From Bog-473 sp963804055 (GTDB taxonomy: Bacteria; Actinomycetota; Acidimicrobiia; Acidimicrobiales; RAAP-2): 64,000 nucleotides of DNA. Positions 52,162 through 60,023 of this stretch are shown piece by piece. The stretch covers positions 248,001 through 312,000 of the forward strand of contig CAWDOU010000011.1 of assembly GCA_963804055.1 (NCBI GenBank), given 5' to 3'. Under the pieces are notes generated by a model. It was not told the DNA's origin and ran no database searches. It was given only the letters and a program-made list of their open reading frames with translations. Position 1 is the first letter of the stretch. Every line of letters starts with the position of its first letter. A program made the translations under genes and the position numbers.

Positions 52162-52552
52162 TCCGCATGATGGCGCGGCCGATGGCCGGCACGTGCTGGC
52201 GGTGCAGGTCGGTGACGAGCTCGGGCTCGGTGAGCTCGTATTCCTTGCCCCGGGTGATGAGCCGCACGGCGCCGTGGGCCAGCGCGTTGCGCACCCACTC
52301 GGCGTCCGGGCCATAGGTCAGGGCGAAGCGGAAGCCGTCCTTCGTGTGGAAGACGTTGACCGGCGTGCGGTAGACGGTCCGGGTCCGCCGCCCGACATGG
52401 ATCACGAGGCCGAGCCCCGGGGCCCAGCCCGCCACGTGGACCGCGACCTTGTTCGTGACGGCGCGGTTGAAGCGCGCCACGCGGCGGCCGAGACGGGGCG
52501 GGCGCGTGACCACGTCCGAGCCCGACTTCCGCTGCCCGGAGTGCGCGCTCAT
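52109..52552 (-). CDS. Deazaflavin (F420)-dependent nitroreductase-family protein
   Basis: This 147-residue protein matches the Ddn/nitroreductase family: GLVIHVGRRTRTVYRTPVNV, then GFRFALTYGPDAEWVRNALA, and ELVTDLHRQHVPAIGRAIMR. Members use F420H2 to reduce quinones or nitro compounds and protect against oxidative stress. It agrees with the LLM-type enzyme at 14826 as evidence for F420 use. It overlaps the SDR stop by 4 bp and the 3' end of the glycosyltransferase by 53 bp on the opposite strand. Confidence 0.88.
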   Translation of the reverse strand: MSAHSGQRKSGSDVVTRPPRLGRRVARFNRAVTNKVAVHVAGWAPGLGLVIHVGRRTRTVYRTPVNVFHTKDGFRFALTYGPDAEWVRNALAHGAVRLITRGKEYELTEPELVTDLHRQHVPAIGRAIMRIMRVTQFLDFQRAGGGS

Positions 52553-53316
52553 ACGAGCGTGAGACCTCCGTCGACGGCCAGGACCTGGCCGGTCACGTAG
52601 CTCGCCTCGTCCGACAGGAGGAAGACGGTCACGGCCGCCACCTCCCACGCCGTGCCTTGCCGCCCGAGAGGCACCGGCGTGCGGGTGCGCGAGGGACGAC
52701 CGGCCGAGGCGGCGCGGCCCAGCGGCGTGTCGATCAGGCCGGGAGCGAGCACGTTGGCCCGGATGCCGCGGCGGGCGCCCTCGACGGCCACGTGGCGGCT
52801 GAGGCCGATGAGGCCGGCCTTGGACGCGTCGTAGGCGGGGATGCGGCTCCCGGGACGCAGGCCGGCAACGGAGCCGACGAACACGATGGACCCGTTGTCG
52901 GACAACGTGACCAGGGCCCGGCGGACCAGCATGAAATGCGCGCGCAGGTTGAGGTCGAACGTCCTGTCCCAGTCATCGATGGAGGTGCCGGCCACGCCCA
53001 TGCCGAAACCGGTGCCGACGTTGAGCACCAGACCGTCGGGCGCCAGGCCCGGCTCGTCGGACACCGCCAGGCGGCACCCCTCCTCGGTGGTGACGTCGGC
53101 CACCACGATGGCGGCCTTCCCCCCTTCCTCGGTGATCAGGCGCCATGTCTCCTCGACCGCCGCCTCGTCGCGGTCCACGCACACCACGGAAGCGCCCTCC
53201 CGGGCGGCCCGGACGGCGATGGCGCGCCCGTTGCCGACCGGCGCCTCGGGGTCGCGCGACGGCTGGGTGCCGGCGCCGATCACCGTGATGCTCCGTCCGG
53301 CCAGGAGCGGCGTCAC
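52549..53316 (-). CDS. SDR with an enlarged glycine-rich loop
   Basis: This 255-residue SDR has the catalytic YDASK, GSIVFVGSVAGLRPGS and the C-terminal YVTGQVLAVDGGLTL. The nucleotide loop, normally TGxxxGIG, reads GAGTQPSRDPEAPVGNGRAI, about ten residues longer, but still with the last glycines in place. It overlaps the Ddn-like gene and the CMD-like gene by 4 bp each, so the three form an operon. The substrate is unknown. Confidence 0.88.
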   Translation of the reverse strand: MTPLLAGRSITVIGAGTQPSRDPEAPVGNGRAIAVRAAREGASVVCVDRDEAAVEETWRLITEEGGKAAIVVADVTTEEGCRLAVSDEPGLAPDGLVLNVGTGFGMGVAGTSIDDWDRTFDLNLRAHFMLVRRALVTLSDNGSIVFVGSVAGLRPGSRIPAYDASKAGLIGLSRHVAVEGARRGIRANVLAPGLIDTPLGRAASAGRPSRTRTPVPLGRQGTAWEVAAVTVFLLSDEASYVTGQVLAVDGGLTLV

Positions 53317-53909
53317 GCCGCCGGGCCCCCGGGCACCCGGCGGGCCAGCGCCTCGGCCCGGGGCTCGAGCGTCAACCGCAGCGACCGCAGCACCGTCGTC
53401 AACATGAGGTAGTGCCCGATCAGCATGAGCAGCTCAATGAGCTCGCTCTCGCGCAGCTCGTCCGCCAGCGCCTCCCACGTGCCGTCCGAGACGGCGCCCT
53501 GGTCCGCCGTCTCGTCGACCGCGAGCAGCGCAGCGCGTTCCACCGGGGACAAGTCGATCGCAAAGACGGCGTCGACCGCGTCGACGTCGCTCACCGCCGC
53601 CAGCTCGGCGGGCGTCACCCCCTGCGCCTCGGCCAGCGCAAGGTGCTGGGCCCACTCGTAGCGGCCACCGAAGCGGGCGGCGGTGCGCAGGATCACGAGC
53701 TCGCGCAGCCGGCCGGGCAGCGTCCCCGCCAACAGCGCGCCGCCGAAGCCGAGCCAGCGCCGGAAAAGGTCCGGGTCGGCGCGGCCCAGGGTGGCGAAGA
53801 TGTGCATCGGCTCGTCCGTCCCGCCCGGCAAGTTCTCCAGGACCCGGGTCAGGACGTCGTCCCATTCGCCGGCGGCCAGCGGGGGGAGGCGGGGCCCGGT
53901 CTCGGTCAC
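53313..53909 (-). CDS. Carboxymuconolactone decarboxylase-family protein
   Basis: This 198-residue helical protein has the CMD pattern: TLPGRLRELVILRTAARFGG followed by YEWAQHLALAEAQGVTPAEL. The His in the ALAEAQGV-preceding helix (EWAQH) is the usual conserved residue, and there is no CxxC, so it belongs to the decarboxylase-like rather than AhpD-like branch. It is first in the operon with the SDR and Ddn-like genes. The substrate is unknown. Confidence 0.85.
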   Translation of the reverse strand: MTETGPRLPPLAAGEWDDVLTRVLENLPGGTDEPMHIFATLGRADPDLFRRWLGFGGALLAGTLPGRLRELVILRTAARFGGRYEWAQHLALAEAQGVTPAELAAVSDVDAVDAVFAIDLSPVERAALLAVDETADQGAVSDGTWEALADELRESELIELLMLIGHYLMLTTVLRSLRLTLEPRAEALARRVPGGPAA

Positions 53910-53966
53910 CGCCGCATCGTAGGCACGGAGGGCCGCCCCGGTCTCGTACGGCGGCCCCGTCTGCCC

Positions 53967-54632
53967 TCAGCGCAACGGACGGAAGCCCATCGGCGGCGGC
54001 CCGGTCCCGGGCATCTGCCGCACCGGGGCATCGGGGCGGGCCACCTCGTCGAGGATCCCGTAGGCCAACGCCTCCTCCGCGCCGAGGAAGCGCCCGCGCG
54101 CAAGGTCGCGTTCGACGAGCGCGGGGTCCTGGCCGACCGCCGCGCCCAGGCGGGCGCAGAAGGCCTGGCGCTCGGCGGCACGCAGCTCGGCCCACTGGGC
54201 GACGTTGCGCACGTGCGCCTGCAGCTCGGTCGTCGGCTCGCACAGGGAGAACCGCGTGCTGGGCAGGGCGGAACGGTGGCTGCACACGGCGACGACGCCG
54301 ACCGCGCCCGCGCCCACCTGCCCGAGACACAGGGCGCGCACCGGCACCCCCATCAGCTCGATCACGTCCATCAACGTCAGCGCCGGGGCGAGCGCGGCCT
54401 CACCGCAGTCGACCCGCAGGGTGACGGGATCGTCGCCCTCCGCATCGAGCGTCATCAGCTCGGCTGACACGCGGGTGACCGAGTAGTCGTCGAGCGGGCC
54501 GTGCAGGAGGACGACGCGCTGGGCCAGCAGGCGGCGCGCCACCACGTCTGACAGCACCTCGGGGCCCCGCCCCATCCCGGTCTGCCCGGCATCGGGCGGC
54601 AACCACGGCCACGGTTCCTCACGGTCAGGCAT
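53967..54632 (-). CDS. Catalytically degenerate ClpP-like protein
   Basis: This 221-residue protein has the ClpP fold: LLAQRVVLLHGPLDDYSVTR at the N terminus and ARGRFLGAEEALAYGILDEV at the C terminus. The position of the nucleophile (ASM in active ClpP) reads CLGQVGAGAVGV, without Ser, and the His region (MIHQP) reads FSLCEPTTE, without His. It should therefore be inactive as a protease and may be a structural partner of the active ClpP at 54967. Its ATG overlaps the XRE gene by 8 bp. Confidence 0.85.
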   Translation of the reverse strand: MPDREEPWPWLPPDAGQTGMGRGPEVLSDVVARRLLAQRVVLLHGPLDDYSVTRVSAELMTLDAEGDDPVTLRVDCGEAALAPALTLMDVIELMGVPVRALCLGQVGAGAVGVVAVCSHRSALPSTRFSLCEPTTELQAHVRNVAQWAELRAAERQAFCARLGAAVGQDPALVERDLARGRFLGAEEALAYGILDEVARPDAPVRQMPGTGPPPMGFRPLR

Positions 54633-54882
54633 GCTCGATCCTCCATTCCAGCCGCGCCCCGAGGGCCGTCGTGTAGCGCTCCACCGTCGAGAGGCGGACA
54701 TCGAGGTCGCCCGCCTCGAAGCGGGCGACGGCCGACTGCGAGGTCCCCATGCGGGAGGCCACCTCGGCCTGGGACAACCCCAGCTCCCGGCGCAGGGTCA
54801 GCAGCTGGCCCGAGACCGAGCGTCGGCGCTCGGCCATTTCGCGGAAGCCCGGGAAGACGGTGGGATGGCGGCGCTCGCTCAT
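54625..54882 (-). CDS. XRE-family DNA-binding regulator
   Basis: This 85-residue protein has a helix-turn-helix (LRRELGLSQAEVASRMGTSQ with SAVARFEAGDLDV) and ends in EWRIEHA, with no other domain. It is translated with the degenerate ClpP-like protein. The palindrome at 54892-54913 lies 9 bp upstream and contains the GATAAT -10 box of this gene. Autoregulation is likely. In Streptomyces, regulators of clpP operons are themselves Clp substrates; the C-terminal Ala here may matter, but that is inference. Confidence 0.9.
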   Translation of the reverse strand: MSERRHPTVFPGFREMAERRRSVSGQLLTLRRELGLSQAEVASRMGTSQSAVARFEAGDLDVRLSTVERYTTALGARLEWRIEHA

Positions 54883-54891
54883 GACGGGACC

Positions 54892-54913
54892 ATTATCTCA
54901 TATCTGAGATAAT
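54892..54913. promoter_or_regulatory. Perfect inverted repeat with two divergent -10 boxes
   Basis: Arms ATTATCTCA and TGAGATAAT are perfect 9-bp inverted copies with a 4-bp spacer. Each arm contains GATAAT on its own strand, so the plus-strand -10 for clpP (54908-54913) and the minus-strand -10 for the XRE gene (54892-54897) both lie inside the repeat. A bound XRE dimer would block both promoters. Confidence 0.8.
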
Positions 54914-54966
54914 GTGGCGAGGACCAGCAGGAATGACAGACACCGAGACGGAGACGGAGGAGCACG

Positions 54967-55674
54967 ATGACGACCACGACCAGAGGACCGGACGGACGAC
55001 GGGAGCGGGACCGCCTGCGCCAGGTGCTCGTCCCCACCGTGATCGAGGAGGGCAATCGGGGCGACCGGGCCTTCGACATCTACAGCCAGCTGCTGCGGGA
55101 GCGGATCGTGTTCCTGGGCCAGGAGGTCGACGACCAGGTGGCCAACCTGATCATCTCCCAGATGCTTTTCCTCGAGGCCCAGAACAGCGAGCGGGACATC
55201 TACCTCTACATCAACTCCCCCGGCGGCGTGGCCTACGCCGGCATGGCCATCTACGACGTCATGCAGCACGTGGAGCCCGATGTGTCGACCATCTGCGTCG
55301 GCATGGGGATGTCCGCCGCCGCGATGATCCTCTCGGGCGGGGCGGCCGGGAAGCGCTTCGCCCTGCCCAATGCGCGCATCATGATCCACCAGGGCTCGGC
55401 CGGCACCCGCGGCGCGCCCTCCGACATGGAGATCCAGCTGCGCGAGGTCATGTCGCTGACCCGGCGCATGTCCGAGATCATCGCCCACCACTCCGGGCAG
55501 CCCCTGGAGCGGGTCGCCCAGGACATCGACCGTGACTACTACATGACATCGGACGAGGCGCGTGACTACGGGATCATCGACGACATCATCCTGCCCCGGC
55601 GCGGGCTGTGCGCTCCGGGCGCGCCCGGCGTGGCCGACGTCGCCGATCGTGAACTGCAGGTGGCGGCCGGATGA
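54967..55674 (+). CDS. clpP: ATP-dependent Clp protease proteolytic subunit
   Basis: This 235-residue ClpP has the catalytic triad region intact: Ser in CVGMGMSAAAMIL, His in ARIMIHQGSAG and Asp in DIDRDYYMTSDEA. The oxyanion segment NSPGGVAYAGMAIYDVMQH is standard. The common MIHQP reads MIHQG, and there is an N-terminal extension of about 20 residues and a C-terminal Ala-rich tail. GGAGG (54955-54960) precedes the ATG. It is likely to form a mixed ring with another ClpP and to work with a ClpX/ClpC ATPase encoded elsewhere. Confidence 0.92.
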   Translation: MTTTTRGPDGRRERDRLRQVLVPTVIEEGNRGDRAFDIYSQLLRERIVFLGQEVDDQVANLIISQMLFLEAQNSERDIYLYINSPGGVAYAGMAIYDVMQHVEPDVSTICVGMGMSAAAMILSGGAAGKRFALPNARIMIHQGSAGTRGAPSDMEIQLREVMSLTRRMSEIIAHHSGQPLERVAQDIDRDYYMTSDEARDYGIIDDIILPRRGLCAPGAPGVADVADRELQVAAG

Positions 55675-55755
55675 ACTCCGCTTGAACCACCCGCGTTGCA
55701 CCGCCATGTGGGGGTGCGACGTCCGTTCCCCCCTCTGACCGGCCGGGTGGCCCGT

Positions 55756-55797
<42 letters not shown>

Positions 55798-55811
55798 AGC
55801 GGAGAGCGGAC

Positions 55812-57437
55812 ATGGCCAGCAACGATCGTCGGGGCGACGCGCGCGTGCCGCGCCTCCCCACCGACCGGGTCAGCCGTCGCAGCCTCTTGAAGGGCGGGTT
55901 GGCCGCGCTCGGGGCCGGCGCGGCGGGCGCGGTCGGGGCCGGACTGTCCTCGTCGGCCGGGAGCAGCATCGAGCGGGCGGCCGCCGTGGGGCCACCGAGC
56001 GCCAACCCGAGCCTGAGCGACATCCGCCACGTGGTGATCCTGATGCAGGAGAACCGCTCGTTCGACCACTACTTCGGCACCTTGTCGGGCGTGCAGGGCT
56101 TCTCCGACCCCCGCGTGCCACGGAACCGCTTCCTGGCCGAGGACGTCCCGGTCTGGCAGCAGTACGGCTATCAGCCCGGCGTGGGCGTGGACCCGTGGGG
56201 CTACCTGGAGCCCTTCCACCTGCAGCAGAACTTCCCGACGCAGGACGGCGCCACCACCAACGACATCAGCCACGAGTGGGACACCCAGCACAATGCGTGG
56301 AACGGCGGGACGATGGACAACTTCGTGCGGGCGCATCTCGCCGCCGACGGGCCGTCGAACTTCGCCACGACCATGGGCTACTTCACGCGCGCCGACCTCC
56401 CCTTCTACTACGCGCTGGCCGACGCCTTCACCATCTGCGACGCCTACCACTGCTCGGTCCTCGGGCCGACCGACCCGAACCGCGTCGTCGCGCTGTCGGG
56501 CACGATCGACCCGGCAGGCACCGGCGGCGGGCCGGTCCTCGTCACACAGACCAGCGGCCGGCCCGGGCAGTACGGGAAGTTCGAGTGGACGACGATGCCC
56601 GAGCAACTGCTCGATGCGGGCGTGACCTGGAAGGCCTACAACGACCCCACCGGCCTCGCCCTCTTCAGCCCGCTCCCCTACTTCAAGGCCTACAACGACC
56701 CCTCGACCACACGCGGCCTGCAGCTGCAGCGACAGGGCCTGGCGCCCACCTACCCGGCGGACTTCATCGCCGACGTCGCCGCCGGCACCCTGCCGCAGGT
56801 CAGCTGGATACACGGTCCCATCGTCCAGTGCGAGCATCCCGCCACCGCTCCGCAGTGGGGCGAGAACCTCGTGCAGACCGTGCTCGACACCCTGACCTCG
56901 AACCCCGAGGTGTGGGCCCACACGCTGTTCATCCTCAACTACGACGAGAACGGCGGCTTCTTCGACCACGTCGCTCCACCCACGCCGCCGCCCGGCACGC
57001 CCGGCGAGTACCTCACCGTGAGCCCGTTGCCGGCCGACGCCGACGCCGTCGTCGGACCGGTCGGCCTCGGCTTCCGCGTGCCGTGCCTCCTCATGTCGCC
57101 CTTCACCCGCGGCGGCTACGTCGCCTCCGAGGTCTTCGACCACACGTCGACGCTGCGCCTCCTCGAGACGCTCTTCGGCGTACCCGTGCCCAACGTGTCG
57201 GCGTGGCGCCGGGGTGTCGTCGGCGACATGACGAGCGCGCTCGCCCTCGGCCGGCCGGCCGACCCGAGCGTCCCGGCGCTGCCCGACGCGTCGCTCGTCG
57301 AGCCGCTCGTCGACGAGCAGATCATCGTGAACGCGCTCACCGGCACGTTCGACGAGGGCATGGCCTACCCGCCGCCGACGCAGAACTCCATGCCGTCGCA
57401 GGAGCCGGGGCCGCCGCGACCCGCACCGCCCACCTAG
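55812..57437 (+). CDS. Tat-exported phosphoesterase (phospholipase C/acid phosphatase family)
   Basis: This 541-residue protein has a Tat signal (SRRSLLKGG followed by LAALGAGAAGAVGAGL) and the phosphoesterase family signature HVVILMQENRSFDHYFGTLS near residue 75, plus ILNYDENGGFFDHVAPP near the C terminus with metal-binding residues. Family members include non-specific phospholipase C and acid phosphatases that act outside the cell. The C terminus is Pro-rich. The start is ATG 55812 with GGAGAG upstream. Confidence 0.9.
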   Translation: MASNDRRGDARVPRLPTDRVSRRSLLKGGLAALGAGAAGAVGAGLSSSAGSSIERAAAVGPPSANPSLSDIRHVVILMQENRSFDHYFGTLSGVQGFSDPRVPRNRFLAEDVPVWQQYGYQPGVGVDPWGYLEPFHLQQNFPTQDGATTNDISHEWDTQHNAWNGGTMDNFVRAHLAADGPSNFATTMGYFTRADLPFYYALADAFTICDAYHCSVLGPTDPNRVVALSGTIDPAGTGGGPVLVTQTSGRPGQYGKFEWTTMPEQLLDAGVTWKAYNDPTGLALFSPLPYFKAYNDPSTTRGLQLQRQGLAPTYPADFIADVAAGTLPQVSWIHGPIVQCEHPATAPQWGENLVQTVLDTLTSNPEVWAHTLFILNYDENGGFFDHVAPPTPPPGTPGEYLTVSPLPADADAVVGPVGLGFRVPCLLMSPFTRGGYVASEVFDHTSTLRLLETLFGVPVPNVSAWRRGVVGDMTSALALGRPADPSVPALPDASLVEPLVDEQIIVNALTGTFDEGMAYPPPTQNSMPSQEPGPPRPAPPT

Positions 57438-57757
57438 CCGACATGGGCAGCCGACCGCACCGACAGCCGCCGATCGGTGCTGCGGGCCGACCTCGCTGCC
57501 GCCGCGGCAGCCGGGCTGAGCACGACCATCGGGACGCGGGCGGACGCAGGCCGCCACGCCAGTCCGCACGACGTGGTGCGCGACCACGCGTCCGTGCCGG
57601 CGACCATTGAGCAAGAGACGCTCGGGGATTTTCTCAACGTCGCGCGAATCTCCTTTTCGCACCCCGGCTTGCGCGGGGGCATAAGGTGGGTGACATTGGT
57701 GTCAGGTACCGCCGCCGGCGTCCACCACGTCCGGGCGGCAGAGAAGGGGAGGACGAG
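57438..57757. other. 320-bp intergenic region with promoter and operator
   Basis: It separates the phosphoesterase and amidohydrolase genes, both on the plus strand. The left 230 bp show no recognised element. On the right, GCATAAGGT near 57679-57687 is a plausible -10 region, and the TGACAT-TG-GTGTCA palindrome (57691-57704) follows directly. GGGGAGGA lies just before the amidohydrolase ATG. A 99-codon open frame here has no family features. Confidence 0.6.
57691..57704. promoter_or_regulatory. TGACAT-TG-GTGTCA operator (one mismatch)
   Basis: This near-perfect copy of the recurring palindrome lies about 53 bp upstream of the amidohydrolase at 57758 and just downstream of the ATAAGG -10 candidate, covering the predicted transcription start. 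Confidence 0.68.
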
Positions 57758-59050
57758 ATGCGCACTGAGGACATGATCCTGGTCAGCGTCGACGACCACG
57801 TCATTGAGCCTCGTGGGATGTTCGACGGGTTGCTGCCCGCCAAATATCAGGACAAGGCGCCCAAGCTCGTCCGCCGCGACGACGGGACCGACGTCTGGCT
57901 CTACGACGGCAACCAGATCCCCAACGTCGGCCTGAACGCCGTCGTCGGCCGCCCGCCCGAGGAGTACGGGATCGAGCCCACCTCCCTGGAGGACATGCGC
58001 GTCGGTTGCTACGACGTCCACGAGCGCGTACGCGACATGTCGGTCAACGGCGTGCTCGGCTCCATGTGCTTCCCCTCCTTCCCGCAATTCTGCGGCCAGC
58101 TCTTCGCACGCCGCGAGGACAAGGACGAGGCGCTCGCCATGGTGCGGGCCTACAACGACTGGCACATCGACCACTGGTGCGGTGCCGAACCGGGCCGTTT
58201 CATACCGCTCTCCATCCCGGTGATCTGGGACCCCCAGCTCGGCGCCGAGGAGATCCGCCGCGTGGCCAAGAAGGGCTGTCACGCCGTCACCTTCTCGGAG
58301 AACCCCGAGAAGCTGGGGTGGCCCTCGCTGCACAACGACCACTGGGACCCCTTCTGGGCCGCCTGCGCCGACGAGGGCACCGTGGTGTGCATGCACCTGG
58401 GCTCGTCCTCGCAGATCCTGATGACCTCGGTGGAGGCGCCGATCGACGTCATGATCTCGCTGCAGCCGATCAACATGGTGCAGGCTGCCGCCGACCTCGT
58501 CTGGTCGCCCATCCTGCGCAAGTACAAGGACCTGCACTTCGCCCTGTCCGAGGGTGGCATCGGCTGGATCCCCTACGCGCTCGAGCGCATCGATTACGTC
58601 TACGAGCACCACCGCAAGTGGACGGGCCAGGACTTCGGCGACCAGCTGCCGAGCCAGGTCTTCAAGGACCGCGTGATCACCTGCTTCATCGACGATGCCT
58701 TCGGCGTGCAGAACCGCGACTCCATGAACATCGACAACATCACGTGGGAGTGCGACTACCCGCACTCGGACTCGACGTGGCCCCAGTCCCCCGAGGGGCT
58801 GATGAAGTATCTCGATGGGGTGTCCGACCAGGACATCGACAAGATGACGCACCTCAACGCCATGAAGCACTTCCAGTTCGACCCCTTCAGCGTGCGGCCG
58901 CGTGAGAAGTGCACGGTGGGGGCGCTGCGGGCCGAGGCCTCCGACGTCGACACGGCGCTGGTCTCCCGGGCCCGCGGGCAGACGTCGGTCAACGAGAAGG
59001 GCATCGTCAGCGTGAGCAGCTTCACGACGCGCCTGATCGACGACGACTGA
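57758..59050 (+). CDS. Amidohydrolase-2 family protein
   Basis: This 430-residue enzyme opens with ILVSVDDHVIEPRGMFDG and closes with TWECDYPHSDSTWP, holding the metal-binding His and Asp of the amidohydrolase-2 fold. It shares long stretches with the protein at 10326 (PNVGLNAVVGRP, YNDWH/FNDWH, SEGGIGW), so they are paralogues. The ATG has GGGGAGGA upstream and a TGACAC palindrome at 57691. A crotonase gene follows on the same strand. Confidence 0.9.
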   Translation: MRTEDMILVSVDDHVIEPRGMFDGLLPAKYQDKAPKLVRRDDGTDVWLYDGNQIPNVGLNAVVGRPPEEYGIEPTSLEDMRVGCYDVHERVRDMSVNGVLGSMCFPSFPQFCGQLFARREDKDEALAMVRAYNDWHIDHWCGAEPGRFIPLSIPVIWDPQLGAEEIRRVAKKGCHAVTFSENPEKLGWPSLHNDHWDPFWAACADEGTVVCMHLGSSSQILMTSVEAPIDVMISLQPINMVQAAADLVWSPILRKYKDLHFALSEGGIGWIPYALERIDYVYEHHRKWTGQDFGDQLPSQVFKDRVITCFIDDAFGVQNRDSMNIDNITWECDYPHSDSTWPQSPEGLMKYLDGVSDQDIDKMTHLNAMKHFQFDPFSVRPREKCTVGALRAEASDVDTALVSRARGQTSVNEKGIVSVSSFTTRLIDDD

Positions 59051-59189
59051 CCACGGGGTGTCTGCCGGCCTGACCTGACCTCACGTCACAGGGCCGCGGC
59101 TCGGCACCACGCCGATCCCTCCCCGTCCCGCATATGCCCACGTCCCTGTCCCGCCACACGGCCTGACCCACACCGGAGCACCGGAGCCC

Positions 59190-60002
59190 ATGTCGATCGA
59201 CTACGCCCTCGGTGACGACCATGTCGTCACCATCACCATCAACCGCCCCGAAGCGCGCAACTCCATGGACATGGAGCACTTCTTCCAGTTGCGCTCGGCC
59301 TGGGACCGCTTCGGTGAGGACGACGACGCCTATGTCGCCATCATCACCGGGGTCGGGAAGGACTTCTGCGTCGGGGCCGACCTCAAGACCTACATCCCGC
59401 AGATCACCGAGCTGCAGAGCAAGATGAAGGCCGGCGGGCGTCCCGAGGAGCTCGGCGGATACCGGCTCGACGACGGGGTCAAGGCCGTCCTGCGCGGCAC
59501 CAAGCTCTACAAGCCGATCATCGCTGCGGTCAACGGCGTCTGCGTGGCCGGTGGCATGGAGATGCTCGGGGGCACCGACCTGCGGGTGGCCAGCGACACC
59601 GCCACATTCGGGGTGATGGAGCCCAAGCGCGGCCTGTTCGCCGGCGGGGGCACCACGGTGCGCCTCCCCCGCCAGGTCCCCTGGCCCGCCGCCATGGAGC
59701 TGCTGCTGTGCGCCGACCAGGTGCCGGCGCAACGGGCGTACGAGATGGGCCTCGTCAACGAGGTCTGCCGGCCGGCCGACCTGATGGAGCGCGCGTTCGA
59801 CTACGCCCACCGCATCACGGCCAACGGGCCCTTCGCCGTCCGCAAGACCAAGGAGTCGGCGTTGCGCGGGCTGGCCACCGATATGAAGGAGGCCTACCGG
59901 ATCGAGTCGGAGATCTCCGGCGAGGTCTTCAGCAGCGAGGACGCCAAGGAAGGGCCGAAGGCCTTCGCCGAGAAGCGGGCGCCGAATTGGCAGAACCGCT
60001 GA
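59190..60002 (+). CDS. Enoyl-CoA hydratase/isomerase (crotonase family)
   Basis: This 270-residue crotonase has the oxyanion segments VGKDFCVGADLKTY and VNGVCVAGGMEMLGGTDLRV. The MEMLGG variation and MEPKRGLFAGGG in the catalytic region are typical of actinobacterial crotonases of uncertain reaction. It is 139 bp downstream of the amidohydrolase, without an intervening terminator that I can see. It may act on the same CoA-linked route as the enzymes at 29772-31831. Confidence 0.9.
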   Translation: MSIDYALGDDHVVTITINRPEARNSMDMEHFFQLRSAWDRFGEDDDAYVAIITGVGKDFCVGADLKTYIPQITELQSKMKAGGRPEELGGYRLDDGVKAVLRGTKLYKPIIAAVNGVCVAGGMEMLGGTDLRVASDTATFGVMEPKRGLFAGGGTTVRLPRQVPWPAAMELLLCADQVPAQRAYEMGLVNEVCRPADLMERAFDYAHRITANGPFAVRKTKESALRGLATDMKEAYRIESEISGEVFSSEDAKEGPKAFAEKRAPNWQNR

Positions 60003-60023
60003 CCTGACGGGCTACGGCTACGG

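Noticed and set aside
54465..54480. TGACACGCGGGTGA within the ClpP-like gene
   Set aside because: Only the left arm matches, and the string is explained by conserved coding sequence.
57477..57776. A 99-codon open frame before the amidohydrolase
   Set aside because: It overlaps the promoter, operator and start of the amidohydrolase and has no family features.
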